DNA of 43,845 bases from assembly GCA_023248535.1 (NCBI GenBank), contig JAHFEJ010000020.1, positions 1 to 43,845 of the forward strand. The letters run 5' to 3'. Both the position numbers and the translations under genes were made by a program. The notes beneath the pieces are model-generated. The model searched no databases. It had not been told where the DNA came from and saw only the letters and a program-made list of their open reading frames with translations. This document shows, piece after piece, positions 24,538 through 32,363 of the stretch. Origin of the DNA: Nitrospinales bacterium (GTDB taxonomy: Bacteria; Nitrospinota_A; UBA7883; JACRGQ01). The stretch's first letter is position 1; each line of letters opens with the position of its first letter.

Positions 24538-24770
24538 ACTTAATTAGATATAATTATATTAAATTATGTTATCTTGATTAAAATTCTTTATACTTTTAAT
24601 ATAACAGGATAATATATATTTAAATTTATATTTATATTTATTATTTTATTTATATATAATTTATTATTAATATCATATTTTTTAGCTTATATTTATCTTA
24701 ATTTAATATAATTATAGTACTATATTATTTATAATTGATGTTATTATATAAATGTTTTAGTATTTTTAGA
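24538..24770. other. AT-rich island between convergent genes
   Basis: About 230 bases consist almost only of A and T (roughly one tenth G+C counted by eye) in a GC-rich genome, with edges that are sharp on both sides. It lies between the 3' ends of the cardiolipin synthase-like gene and dnaN. I see no reading frame, no DnaA box of the form TTATNCACA, and no tandem unit of constant length, only irregular TAATATA-like runs. Confidence 0.7.
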
Positions 24771-24822
24771 CGTTCCACAAGAGGCACCCGCATAGCCAAA
24801 GGCAAAAATGCGGGGCGGGGGA

Positions 24823-25920
24823 TCAGATGCGCATCGGCATGATGATGGAGAGGTAGTCGTCGTCGTTCGTCGGCTTCACCAGCACCGCGTCCAGTTGCCC
24901 TTCCATCCTGAAGATCACGTTTTCGCTGGTGATATGTCCCAGCGTCTCGATCACGTAGGCGCTGTTAAGACCCACCCGCAGCGGCTCGGCCTTGTATTCC
25001 ACCTCGATCTCCTCGTGCGCTTCGCCCACATCCGAGACCTCGCAGAATATTTCCAGCTTTCCTTTTTTGAAACTGAAGTTCACCAGGCGGGATTTTTCGT
25101 CCGCCACGGTCGCCACGCGCTTGATGGCATGGCGGGCGCGTTCGATGTTGATGACCGCCTCTTTGGTGTTCTTGCGGGGAATGACCTGTTCGTAGTTCGG
25201 GAAAGTCCCTTCCACCTCGCGGGTAAAGAAGATCAGCCCCCCCTTTTTGAAGAAGACGCGGTTATCGGCCCGCACCACCTGCAACGCCCCCTCCTCTTCG
25301 TCCAGCAATTTCACTATTTCCATCACCGCTTTGCGGGCGATGATGACCGAGCTGGTATCTTTCACCGGCAGTTCAACGGCGCGGTTGACGTAGGCAAGGC
25401 GGTGGCCGTCGGTCGCCACCACGCGGATGGCGTTGGAGAACAGCTCCAGATTGATGCCGTTGAGCGTCATGCGGCTTTCGTTCTGGCTGACGGCGTAGAC
25501 GGTCTTTTTGAGCATATCCTTGAACATCTCCGTATCGAGCGAGATGAGCTTTTCCATCGGCAGTTTCGGCTCTTCGGGGAACTCCTCCACATCGATGGTG
25601 GCAAGCTTGAAAGCGGACTTGCCGCAGGTAACCTCGCAGCGGCCGGGGCCGGCGAAGCGGAAGGAAACCTCTTCATCGGGAAGCTGGCGGACGATATCGA
25701 ACAGGCGGCGCCCCTGCAGGGCGACGGCGCCCGGCTCGGTGACGGCGGCGATGTATATGCCTTTGAGACCGATATCGAAATCGGTGGCGAACGCCTCGAC
25801 CCCTTCTTTGGCGGTCTTGAAAAGGACGTGGCTTAAAATCTGGTTTTTGGGGCTGAGAAAACCCTGTACCCTCTGCAGACACCGCAGCAGTTCGCTCTGC
25901 TTAATCCTGAATTCCATCAT
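24823..25920 (-). CDS. dnaN: DNA polymerase III beta sliding clamp
   Basis: This is the ring-shaped clamp that tethers the replicative polymerase to DNA. The 365-residue protein has three similar domains; recognisable stretches are MEFRIKQSELLRCLQRVQGF at the start, VVATDGHRLAYVNR (family signature) near residue 170, and the C-terminal YLSIIMPMRI, the conserved end of the clamp. The first codon may be one of two adjacent ATGs. dnaA, recF and gyrB are not beside it, unlike in many genomes, so it is no evidence for a replication origin here. It is transcribed from the promoter at 25996-26024. Confidence 0.96.
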   Translation of the reverse strand: MMEFRIKQSELLRCLQRVQGFLSPKNQILSHVLFKTAKEGVEAFATDFDIGLKGIYIAAVTEPGAVALQGRRLFDIVRQLPDEEVSFRFAGPGRCEVTCGKSAFKLATIDVEEFPEEPKLPMEKLISLDTEMFKDMLKKTVYAVSQNESRMTLNGINLELFSNAIRVVATDGHRLAYVNRAVELPVKDTSSVIIARKAVMEIVKLLDEEEGALQVVRADNRVFFKKGGLIFFTREVEGTFPNYEQVIPRKNTKEAVINIERARHAIKRVATVADEKSRLVNFSFKKGKLEIFCEVSDVGEAHEEIEVEYKAEPLRVGLNSAYVIETLGHITSENVIFRMEGQLDAVLVKPTNDDDYLSIIMPMRI

Positions 25921-25995
25921 TCGGCACCTTTCACTTAGAGAGTTGTTCGCCCTTGCGTTTCAACTGAATGCGATAATATATATGTAAGCCTATGA

Positions 25996-26024
25996 AAACT
26001 AGCATAGATATGTTTGTATGTCAA
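25996..26024 (-). promoter_or_regulatory. dnaN promoter
   Basis: On the minus strand a perfect -35 TTGACA (26024-26019) is followed after 17 bases by an extended -10 TGC-TAGTTT (TAGTTT at 26001-25996). Transcription would start near 25989, about 70 bases before dnaN. The rest of the gap up to 26194 shows no other feature. Confidence 0.65.
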
Positions 26025-26194
26025 TAACTTGCATTGATTGGCGCAACGCCGTGCCATACTTGTATCCGGGGCGAAGCTTTTGTCGTTATGGACGTGGCGA
26101 AATATCGCTTTTCCATAAAGGGATTCTTCGTCGAAGGCCCGGAATGGCGAAGCCCGCCCGTAGCGGTTCAAAACAGGATTTCAAACAGGCAGGT

Positions 26195-26575
26195 TTATAC
26201 GCGGCTGACGCAGCTTTCTATTTTTTGTGCCAACTGGTCGCATTTTATCGGTTTCACCAGATACCCCTGTACGCCCACCTTCACGCAGTCCATCACGTCG
26301 CCTTTGCCACCCAGCGCGGTTGAAATAATAACCGGCGTGCTGCGTTCGCTCCCCGCCTCGGCGCGGCGTATCTCTTTAAGCGCGGCATAACCGGACATGA
26401 CCGGCATCATGATGTCCAGCAGCACGACATCGGGCCGCCACTGCTTCCATTCCTCCACCGCGTCTTTCCCGTTTTCCACGAATTTGAGGTCGTACAGCGT
26501 GTCGTTTAGCCCCATGCGGAAGAGATTATGCGCATACGGATCGTCATCGGCGATCAACACTTTCAGTTTTTCCAT
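26195..26575 (-). CDS. Single-domain response regulator
   Basis: A 126-residue receiver domain: LIADDDPYA acidic cluster, phospho-Asp in VVLLDIMMPVMSG, Thr in IISTALG, switch Lys in YLVKPIK. It has no output domain. It is a paralogue of the regulator at 15199-15606. It lies downstream of an Hpt gene and a REC-GGDEF gene in the same direction, so it may receive phosphate through the Hpt protein. A TATAAT on the minus strand (26663-26658) about 85 bases upstream may be its promoter. Confidence 0.92.
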   Translation of the reverse strand: MEKLKVLIADDDPYAHNLFRMGLNDTLYDLKFVENGKDAVEEWKQWRPDVVLLDIMMPVMSGYAALKEIRRAEAGSERSTPVIISTALGGKGDVMDCVKVGVQGYLVKPIKCDQLAQKIESCVSRV

Positions 26576-26708
26576 GGTTACCCCGCAAAAAACAAAACTC
26601 TCGCGCGGAACTTCATGCCCGCGCCCGAGGGCAATGCGCCCGCCTTCTCAACTTTTAATTATAATATAAAATCCGGGGAAGCGCGCCTGAAAGACGTGTG
26701 CGGGAAAA

Positions 26709-27017
26709 TCAAACGTAGGTTATATCGATACGGCCCAGGTAATCCGACAGCCGGACAGCCCCGGACTTCACCGCCGCCGCATCCTTCGCTTTCGCGGCGG
26801 TTTCGATGACGGCCCCGATCTCGCTGATTTCGTCGAATCCGTAACCGCCGCCGGAGCCTTTCATGCTGTGCCCCATGATATACACGGCGTTCCAATCCCC
26901 CTTCTCCAGCGCGGCGGCAATCGCCGCCACGTCATCGTGCCGGGTCTGCAAAAATCCCGGTATCAGTTCCTTAAGGTCAGCATCGACCTTTACGGCGATC
27001 CGTTCTTCGTTTCCCAT
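26709..27017 (-). CDS. Histidine phosphotransfer (Hpt) protein
   Basis: A 102-residue helical protein with the Hpt signature GHSMKGSGGGYGF, the His being the likely phosphate acceptor. Flanking stretches (DLKELIPGFLQTRHDDVAAI, LEKGDWNAVYIM) fit the four-helix bundle. Hpt proteins shuttle phosphate between receivers. It lies between a REC-GGDEF gene (24 bases upstream) and a single receiver, which makes a local relay plausible, though no kinase is adjacent. Confidence 0.88.
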   Translation of the reverse strand: MGNEERIAVKVDADLKELIPGFLQTRHDDVAAIAAALEKGDWNAVYIMGHSMKGSGGGYGFDEISEIGAVIETAAKAKDAAAVKSGAVRLSDYLGRIDITYV

Positions 27018-27041
27018 CCCTTATCCCCCGCTTTTCCCGGG

Positions 27042-28031
27042 CTACTCTTCAGCAGCCGCCTTCACGCGGTTGCGCCCCTGGCGCTTCGCCGCATACAACG
27101 CCCGGTCGGCCCGTTCAATCAGCTCTTTCATCTCCTTCGAGCGGTCCGGCACCATGCACGCAACTCCCATGCTCAAGGTCACGTACGGAGCCGCCGAAGA
27201 TTTTTCGTGGGGCAGCCGCAGGGCGCGCACGGCGGCGGCCGCTTCTTCAGCTATTCTCATTCCCCCCTCCAACGGCGTATCGGGCAGGATCAACACAAAT
27301 TCCTCGCCGCCGTAACGGGCCGCGATATCGCCGGGGCGGCGGGCCACCTGGCCGATGACGGCGGCCACCTGCCGGAGGCAGGTGTCCCCCCCCTGGTGCC
27401 CGTAATGGTCGTTGTACAGCTTAAAGTGGTCGATATCGGCCATCACCACCGAAAGCGGCTGGCGGTCGCGCATCGCGCGGCGCCATTCGGCCGAAAAATT
27501 TTCGTCAAAATGCCGCCGGTTCGCCAGGCCGGTAAGCCCGTCCTGCGCCGAAAGGAGGGTGAGTACGCGGTTCGCCTCGCTCAGCTGTTTCAGCGTTTCA
27601 ATCAGCTCCTTTTCGCGCACCTTGCGGCGCTCCATTTCCTGATGCAGCCGCAGCACCGAGCGGACGCGCGCCAGCAGCTCTATCTTCTTCACCGGCTTGG
27701 TGATGTAATCGGTGGCCCCGGCCTCGAACGCTTCGTTGAGGCTCTCCTGTTCCCCCATGGCCGTAACCATGATCACCGGGATGTCGGCCAGATGCGCATC
27801 CGCCTTAATGACCCGGCATGCTTCGATGCCGTTCATTTCGGGCATAACCCCATCCATTAAAATGACCTTGAACGGGATTTTGTGCCGGTGATCCGCCCCA
27901 TTAACGCCGAGAGCCTCGAACGCCTCCTGCGCCGATGCGGCGGTGGTGATATCTTTGTACCCCGCCCCTTTCAGGAAGGTTTTCAACAAGTCACGGCTGT
28001 CTTTTGAATCGTCTACGATCAATATGCCCAT
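27042..28031 (-). CDS. Response regulator with GGDEF domain (diguanylate cyclase)
   Basis: A 329-residue protein with an N-terminal receiver (ILIVDDSKDSRDLL, phospho-Asp in VILMDGVMPEMNG, switch Lys in YITKPVKK), a short coiled linker, and a GGDEF domain from about 160 (DGLTGLANRRHFDE, VVMADIDHFKLYNDHYGH, active-site RYGGEEFVLILP). The intact GGEEF indicates a functional diguanylate cyclase making c-di-GMP, as in PleD/WspR types. I see no obvious RxxD inhibitory site. It heads the leftward REC-GGDEF, Hpt, REC cluster and is divergent from the rpsF operon. Confidence 0.93.
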   Translation of the reverse strand: MGILIVDDSKDSRDLLKTFLKGAGYKDITTAASAQEAFEALGVNGADHRHKIPFKVILMDGVMPEMNGIEACRVIKADAHLADIPVIMVTAMGEQESLNEAFEAGATDYITKPVKKIELLARVRSVLRLHQEMERRKVREKELIETLKQLSEANRVLTLLSAQDGLTGLANRRHFDENFSAEWRRAMRDRQPLSVVMADIDHFKLYNDHYGHQGGDTCLRQVAAVIGQVARRPGDIAARYGGEEFVLILPDTPLEGGMRIAEEAAAAVRALRLPHEKSSAAPYVTLSMGVACMVPDRSKEMKELIERADRALYAAKRQGRNRVKAAAEE

Positions 28032-28271
28032 GTGATCCTTGCCATTCCCCTCTCACGCGCCATCATTCCAGTGTCGCACCAATTATGCAAGAGATTGAGA
28101 GTGAAGGCAAACCGCAATGTCCCGCCATGTTCCGCCTGGAGGCGGCCTCCGGGGGGCCGCGAACGGATTGCAATTTCCGGTAGCCGGTGCTATAGTCACC
28201 CCCTTGCAGAACAAGTAACCCTTGCTCCCGTCCGCCGTGGCGGGGGCTATAATAACCACAAGGAGGAACTT
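28032..28271. promoter_or_regulatory. Divergent region upstream of rpsF operon
   Basis: A perfect TATAAT at 28248-28253 faces rpsF, with its expected start near 28260 and a short leader carrying AGGAGGA (28261-28267). The best -35 candidate (TTGCTC at 28222) is spaced at 20, longer than usual. The open frame reading through this region is an extension of rpsF without similarity. Confidence 0.5.
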
Positions 28272-28628
28272 TTGCCGAAGTACGAAGCCGTCTATATTCT
28301 CGAACCTGAAAAAACCGACGAAGCGGTAGCCCAATATGCCCAGGAGGTGAAAGCCTTCGTGGAAAAAGAGGGCGGCGCCGTCGACCACATAGAACCGTGG
28401 GGAAAAAAGAAGCTGGCCTACCCCGTGGGCAAGTTCAAATACGGCCACTACACGATGATGCACATCACCGGCCCCGGCGAGATCGTCGCAAAGCTGGAAC
28501 GCGCGTTCAAGATCAACGAATCGGTCATCAAGTACCTCACGCTGACCCACCACGAAAAAACGATGCTGCGCCCCACCGTGGAAGCCCCGATGGGATTCAG
28601 CCGTGAAGGCGGCGGCGGACGCTTCTAA
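28272..28628 (+). CDS. rpsF: 30S ribosomal protein S6
   Basis: A 118-residue protein of the small-subunit platform that pairs with S18. MPKYEAVYILEPE, GKKKLAYPVGKFKYGHYTMMHI and FKINESVIKYLTL are family hallmarks. The start is TTG at 28272 with a strong AGGAGGA 5 bases upstream; there is no ATG in a suitable place. The acidic tail typical of some S6 proteins is replaced by a Gly-rich end (FSREGGGGRF). It is the first gene of the rightward operon rpsF-ssb-rpsR-DUF2232-rplI-dnaB. Confidence 0.96.
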   Translation: MPKYEAVYILEPEKTDEAVAQYAQEVKAFVEKEGGAVDHIEPWGKKKLAYPVGKFKYGHYTMMHITGPGEIVAKLERAFKINESVIKYLTLTHHEKTMLRPTVEAPMGFSREGGGGRF

Positions 28629-28648
28629 ACCGCCAGAGGGAGTAAGCC

Positions 28649-29074
28649 ATGGCCAGTTTGAACAAAGTCTTCATGATGGGCAATATCACCCGCGACCCCG
28701 AGCTGCGTTATACGCCCGGCGGCCAAGCGGTCACCACCCTCGGCCTCGCCGTGAACAACAAGTGGGGAAGCGGCGATGATAAGAAGGAAGAAACCCTTTT
28801 CATCGACGTGAACGTGTGGGGCAAAACCGCCGAAAACTGCGTAACCTACCTCAAAAAAGGGGCGGGGGTGTTCGTCGAAGGAAGGCTCCGCTCCCGCTCA
28901 TGGGACGATAAGGAAACCGGCCAGAAACGCTCAAAAATGGAGATCACCGCCACCACCGTGCAGTTCCTCCCGAAAGGCGGAGGCTCCGGCGGCGGAGCGG
29001 CCGGCGGGTCGCGCCCGTCCCCGGAACACGATGTGGGGGAAATGCCCCCGCAGGATGACGATGTCCCGTTTTAA
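28649..29074 (+). CDS. ssb: Single-stranded DNA-binding protein
   Basis: A 141-residue protein: OB-fold of about 105 residues (LNKVFMMGNITRDPELRYTP ... VWGKTAENCVTYLKKGAGVFVEGRL), a Gly/Pro-rich linker, and the acidic tip DDDVPF that recruits partner proteins. Length and tip are typical. The gap to rpsF is 20 bases with GGGAG as ribosome site, so it is in the same operon. Confidence 0.97.
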   Translation: MASLNKVFMMGNITRDPELRYTPGGQAVTTLGLAVNNKWGSGDDKKEETLFIDVNVWGKTAENCVTYLKKGAGVFVEGRLRSRSWDDKETGQKRSKMEITATTVQFLPKGGGSGGGAAGGSRPSPEHDVGEMPPQDDDVPF

Positions 29075-29114
29075 CCGAAAACCAACTTTTTAAATAATAA
29101 GGACAACAAACCGA

Positions 29115-29366
29115 ATGAAACCCAGAAACACGAAACGGAGAAAGAAAAAACTTTACCCGCAGCGCAAGGTCTGCCGGTTCTGCGCCGACAAGGTGACCTT
29201 TATCGACTATAAGGACATCAAAACGCTGAAGGCGCTCACCACCGAGCGCGGCAAGATCATACCGAGCCGCGTTTCGGGCAACTGCGCCAAACACCAGCGG
29301 ACGGTGACCGAGGCGATCAAACGCGCCCGGAACATCGCCCTGCTCCCCTTCACCATGTCGCTGTAA
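29115..29366 (+). CDS. rpsR: 30S ribosomal protein S18
   Basis: An 83-residue protein: a basic N-terminus ([15 protein letters not shown]), then CRFCADK and SGNCAKHQR, which give Cys residues of the zinc-binding form, then ERGKIIPSR and the C-terminal helix [14 protein letters not shown]. It binds next to S6 in the small subunit. The ribosome site is AAGGAC upstream of ATG 29115. Confidence 0.96.
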   Translation: MKPRNTKRRKKKLYPQRKVCRFCADKVTFIDYKDIKTLKALTTERGKIIPSRVSGNCAKHQRTVTEAIKRARNIALLPFTMSL

Positions 29367-29379
29367 CAGGGAAAACAGA

Positions 29380-30396
29380 ATGATGCCCGCCAGTTCATCA
29401 ACCGCTTCCGGGGGGGCCCCCACGGGCATGTACCTCCGTGGCGGTATATTGAACTGGGTGGCGGCGCCGCTCTTGAGCGCGCTGCTGTTTCTTTCCGCCC
29501 TGTTTGTGCCGGTGCTGGGAAGCCTCTTCAACCCCTTTGCCCCCTTGCCGATCATCTATTACGCATTCACCCACGGCACCCCCGCGGCCGCCGCGGCGGT
29601 GCTGGGCGTGGCGGGTATCATCGGGCTGCTGACGGGATTCAAGGCGGGCGCCCTGTACCTTTTCAGCTACGGGCTGGCGGGACTGATAATGGCGGGCATG
29701 ATCCGCGCCGGCAGAACCTTCACCTCAACGGTGCTTGCCGCCGCCGCGGCCGCCATGACGGTCACGGCGCTGCTGGCGGTGGCCGGAGAGGGGAGCATAG
29801 CCGCGCTCTACGCCGCCACGCTGGCCGGCATGAAGGGGGTCATGGCTGAAACCATAGCCATTTATGAAAAGGCGGGAATGCCGGCCGAGCAGATAACCAT
29901 GCTCAAGGAAAACGGCGACGCCATCATTCTCTGGGTGGTGCGGTCGCTGCCGGGCGCGATGACGGTTATTTATCTTTCGGCGATGTTCATGAATTACGCC
30001 GCATACGCCGCATTGCAGACCCGCTGGTTCTGGCTGCCGGCCGCCGCGCCGCTGGATCTCAACCGCTGGTCGCCGCCGGAACGGACGGTGTTCATCTTCA
30101 TCATCGGCGGCGGGCTGATGCTGGTGCCGGGCGACGCCGCCCGCGCCGCGGGGATCAACCTGCTGATCGTGACCCTGGCCCTTTATTTTATGGCGGGACT
30201 GTGCGTTATGCGGCATTGGTTCGAACGCGGCAGGCTTCCCCGCTTTTTGCGGTGGACCATTTACATTTTAATAGGCCTTCAGCCGTTCATGATCGCGGGA
30301 ACGGCCGGCCTGGGTCTGTTCGACCTGTGGCTCGATTTCAGGAAAATACGCCGTGCGAAAGGCGAAAAGGAGGATACCAATGGAAGTGATACTTAA
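29380..30396 (+). CDS. DUF2232-type membrane protein
   Basis: A 338-residue protein with about eight hydrophobic segments, from LNWVAAPLLSALLFLSALFVP to FLRWTIYILIGLQPFMIAGTAGLGLFDLWLDFR. Position between rpsR and rplI and topology fit the DUF2232 (YybS-like) family, a putative substrate-binding or transporter-like membrane protein of unknown role; sequence alone is weak evidence. Its last 17 bases overlap the start of rplI, whose ribosome site AAGGAGGA lies inside this gene. Start ATG 29380 (or 29383) follows AGGGA. Confidence 0.75.
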   Translation: MMPASSSTASGGAPTGMYLRGGILNWVAAPLLSALLFLSALFVPVLGSLFNPFAPLPIIYYAFTHGTPAAAAAVLGVAGIIGLLTGFKAGALYLFSYGLAGLIMAGMIRAGRTFTSTVLAAAAAAMTVTALLAVAGEGSIAALYAATLAGMKGVMAETIAIYEKAGMPAEQITMLKENGDAIILWVVRSLPGAMTVIYLSAMFMNYAAYAALQTRWFWLPAAAPLDLNRWSPPERTVFIFIIGGGLMLVPGDAARAAGINLLIVTLALYFMAGLCVMRHWFERGRLPRFLRWTIYILIGLQPFMIAGTAGLGLFDLWLDFRKIRRAKGEKEDTNGSDT

Positions 30397-30877
30397 GGAA
30401 GACGTGGAAAAACTCGGCAAGGCCGGCGAAAAGGTGAAGGTGAAGGGGGGCTTCGGCCGCAACTTCCTGCTGCCGCAGGGCCTGGCCATCGAAGCCACCA
30501 AAGGCAACCTGAAGGTGATAGAGCAGCACATGGTGCAGCGCGCCAAGAGGTTGGCGGCGCTGAAGGCCGACGCCGTCCAAATGGCGGAGGAACTCTCGAA
30601 AGTCCGTTTGGTGTTCGTGCGCAAATCGGGCGAAGAGGGAAAACTCTTCGGGTCGGTCACCGTCACCGACATCGCCAAGGAACTGATCGGCCACCGCCAT
30701 TTCCATATCGACAAGCACAAGATACACATCGATATGCCGCTGAAGACCGTGGGCGAACACAAAGTGGAGATCAAAGTCCACCCCGAAGTGACCGCCACCG
30801 TCACCGTGGAAATCCAGGCGGAAGCGGAAGAAAAAGCGCTGAGCGAAGAAGCACCGGTGGAAGGCGCGGCGGAGTAA
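30380..30877 (+). CDS. rplI: 50S ribosomal protein L9
   Basis: A 165-residue protein: N-terminal domain MEVILKEDVEKLGKAGEKVKVKGGFGRNFLLPQGLA (split here only by description; the glycine-rich signature is in this stretch), a central helix, and the C-terminal domain ending VEIKVHPEVTATVTVEIQ. An acidic, Ala/Glu-rich tail of about 20 residues extends past the usual end. The ATG at 30380 has AAGGAGGA upstream; the open frame before it is not used. Confidence 0.95.
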   Translation: MEVILKEDVEKLGKAGEKVKVKGGFGRNFLLPQGLAIEATKGNLKVIEQHMVQRAKRLAALKADAVQMAEELSKVRLVFVRKSGEEGKLFGSVTVTDIAKELIGHRHFHIDKHKIHIDMPLKTVGEHKVEIKVHPEVTATVTVEIQAEAEEKALSEEAPVEGAAE

Positions 30878-30886
30878 TCCCGCGCC

Positions 30887-32278
30887 ATGGCAAGCGAATC
30901 CTTCCCCCGTCCGTTGCCCATGGCCGGACCGGGGAGGGTGCCGCCCCATAATATCGAGGCCGAGCAATCGGTCCTCGGAGGCATTCTGTTCGACAACCAG
31001 GCCATGCCCCGCGCCGTCGAATTCGTACAGAACGGCGAGGATTTCTACAAACCGGCCCACCGGCTGATCTATACCGCCTTCATCGAGCTTTTCAACGCCA
31101 ACGAACCGATAGACCTGATGACCGTCAGCGAAAAGCTGCGCAAGAAAAAACAGCTCGACGACACCGGCGGCCTCGATTACCTGGCCCGCCTGATGGAGCT
31201 GATCCCCACCGCCGCCAACGTCGGCGTGCACGCGCGCATCGTGAAGGAAAAAGCGCTGCTGCGCGGCCTCATCACCACCGCCGCCGAAGTGGTCACCCTC
31301 GGCTACGAGGACACCGAGGAAGTGGATGCGGTGATCGACCGCGCCGAATCGATGATCTTCGAGATCGCCGAGAAGCGCGTCAACAAGGGTTTCCGCGACA
31401 TCAAGACGGTGGTGAACGAATCGATCCAAAACGTCGAAAAGCTGTTCGACCGCAAAGAGCTGATCACCGGCATCCCGACCAGCTTCAAGAAATTCGACGA
31501 AAAGACCGCCGGCCTGCAGCCGGGCGACCTCATCGTCATGGCCGGCCGCCCCTCGATGGGCAAAACCGCCATCTGCATCAACATGGCGGAATACATGGCC
31601 ATCGACCAGGAGAAGAGCGTCGCCTTCTTCTCGCTGGAAATGAGCGCCATGCAGCTGGTGCTGCGCATGATCTCCTCCTTAAGCTCCATCAGCATGCACA
31701 AGATACGCACCGGCTTCCTTTCGCAGAACGACTGGCCCAAGATCACCACCGCGGCAAATCACCTCTACACCTCGAAGGTGCACATCGACGACTCGCCGGC
31801 CCAGACCGTGCTCGACATCCGCTCGAAGGCGCGCCGCCTGAAGGCCGACAAGGGGCTGGACATCATCTTCATCGACTACCTCCAGCTAATGAGCGGACGC
31901 CTCAAATCAGAGAACCGCGTGCAGGAGATCGCCGAGATCACCCGCGGCCTCAAGGGGCTGGCGCGCGAACTCAACATCCCCGTCGTCGCCATCTCGCAGC
32001 TCTCGCGCAAAGTGGAAGAGCGCCCCAACAAGCGGCCGCAACTGGCCGACCTGCGCGAATCCGGCACCATCGAACAGGATGCCGACCTCGTCTGTTTCGT
32101 CTACCGCGAAGAGTACTACTCCCCCGAAAAGGTGGAGGCGCAGGGACGGGCGCAGGTCATCATCGCCAAGCAGCGTAACGGCCCCATCGGCGACGTCCAC
32201 CTGTCGTTCAACAAGGAATGCACCCGCTTCGACAACCCGGCGTTTGAAGAGCCGGATTTTGAAACCTCGCAGGAGTAA
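30887..32278 (+). CDS. dnaB: Replicative DNA helicase DnaB
   Basis: This is the hexameric 5'-3' helicase of the replication fork, 463 residues. The N-terminal domain begins PPHNIEAEQSVLGGILFD and binds primase; the RecA-like domain has Walker A GRPSMGKTA near residue 220, FFSLEMSA, the Walker B-like IIFIDYLQLMSG and the SQLSRKVEERPNKRP...LRESGTIEQDAD segment. There is no intein, which is worth noting since dnaB often carries one. It is the last gene of the rpsF operon, 9 bases after rplI. Confidence 0.97.
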   Translation: MASESFPRPLPMAGPGRVPPHNIEAEQSVLGGILFDNQAMPRAVEFVQNGEDFYKPAHRLIYTAFIELFNANEPIDLMTVSEKLRKKKQLDDTGGLDYLARLMELIPTAANVGVHARIVKEKALLRGLITTAAEVVTLGYEDTEEVDAVIDRAESMIFEIAEKRVNKGFRDIKTVVNESIQNVEKLFDRKELITGIPTSFKKFDEKTAGLQPGDLIVMAGRPSMGKTAICINMAEYMAIDQEKSVAFFSLEMSAMQLVLRMISSLSSISMHKIRTGFLSQNDWPKITTAANHLYTSKVHIDDSPAQTVLDIRSKARRLKADKGLDIIFIDYLQLMSGRLKSENRVQEIAEITRGLKGLARELNIPVVAISQLSRKVEERPNKRPQLADLRESGTIEQDADLVCFVYREEYYSPEKVEAQGRAQVIIAKQRNGPIGDVHLSFNKECTRFDNPAFEEPDFETSQE

Positions 32279-32350
32279 TCCCCCCCCCTCCCCTGAGAGT
32301 GGGCTGATTTTTTCTTTCTGAATCACTCCAATTTTGGCGCGCAACCGGTA

Positions 32351-32356
32351 TAAAAT
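32351..32356 (+). promoter_or_regulatory. -10 box just before alr
   Basis: TAAAAT (within GGTATAAAATAG) ends 7 bases before the alr ATG. No Shine-Dalgarno lies between, so the alr transcript may be leaderless. The -35 region is unclear. Confidence 0.4.
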
Positions 32357-32363
32357 AGCGGCC

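Noticed and set aside
24538-24770. Chromosomal replication origin at the AT-rich island beside dnaN
   Set aside because: No TTATNCACA-type DnaA boxes or clusters are visible, dnaA is absent, and the island is at the 3' end of dnaN.
30887-32278. Intein in dnaB
   Set aside because: The length and all motifs are continuous; there is no insertion at the P-loop or elsewhere.
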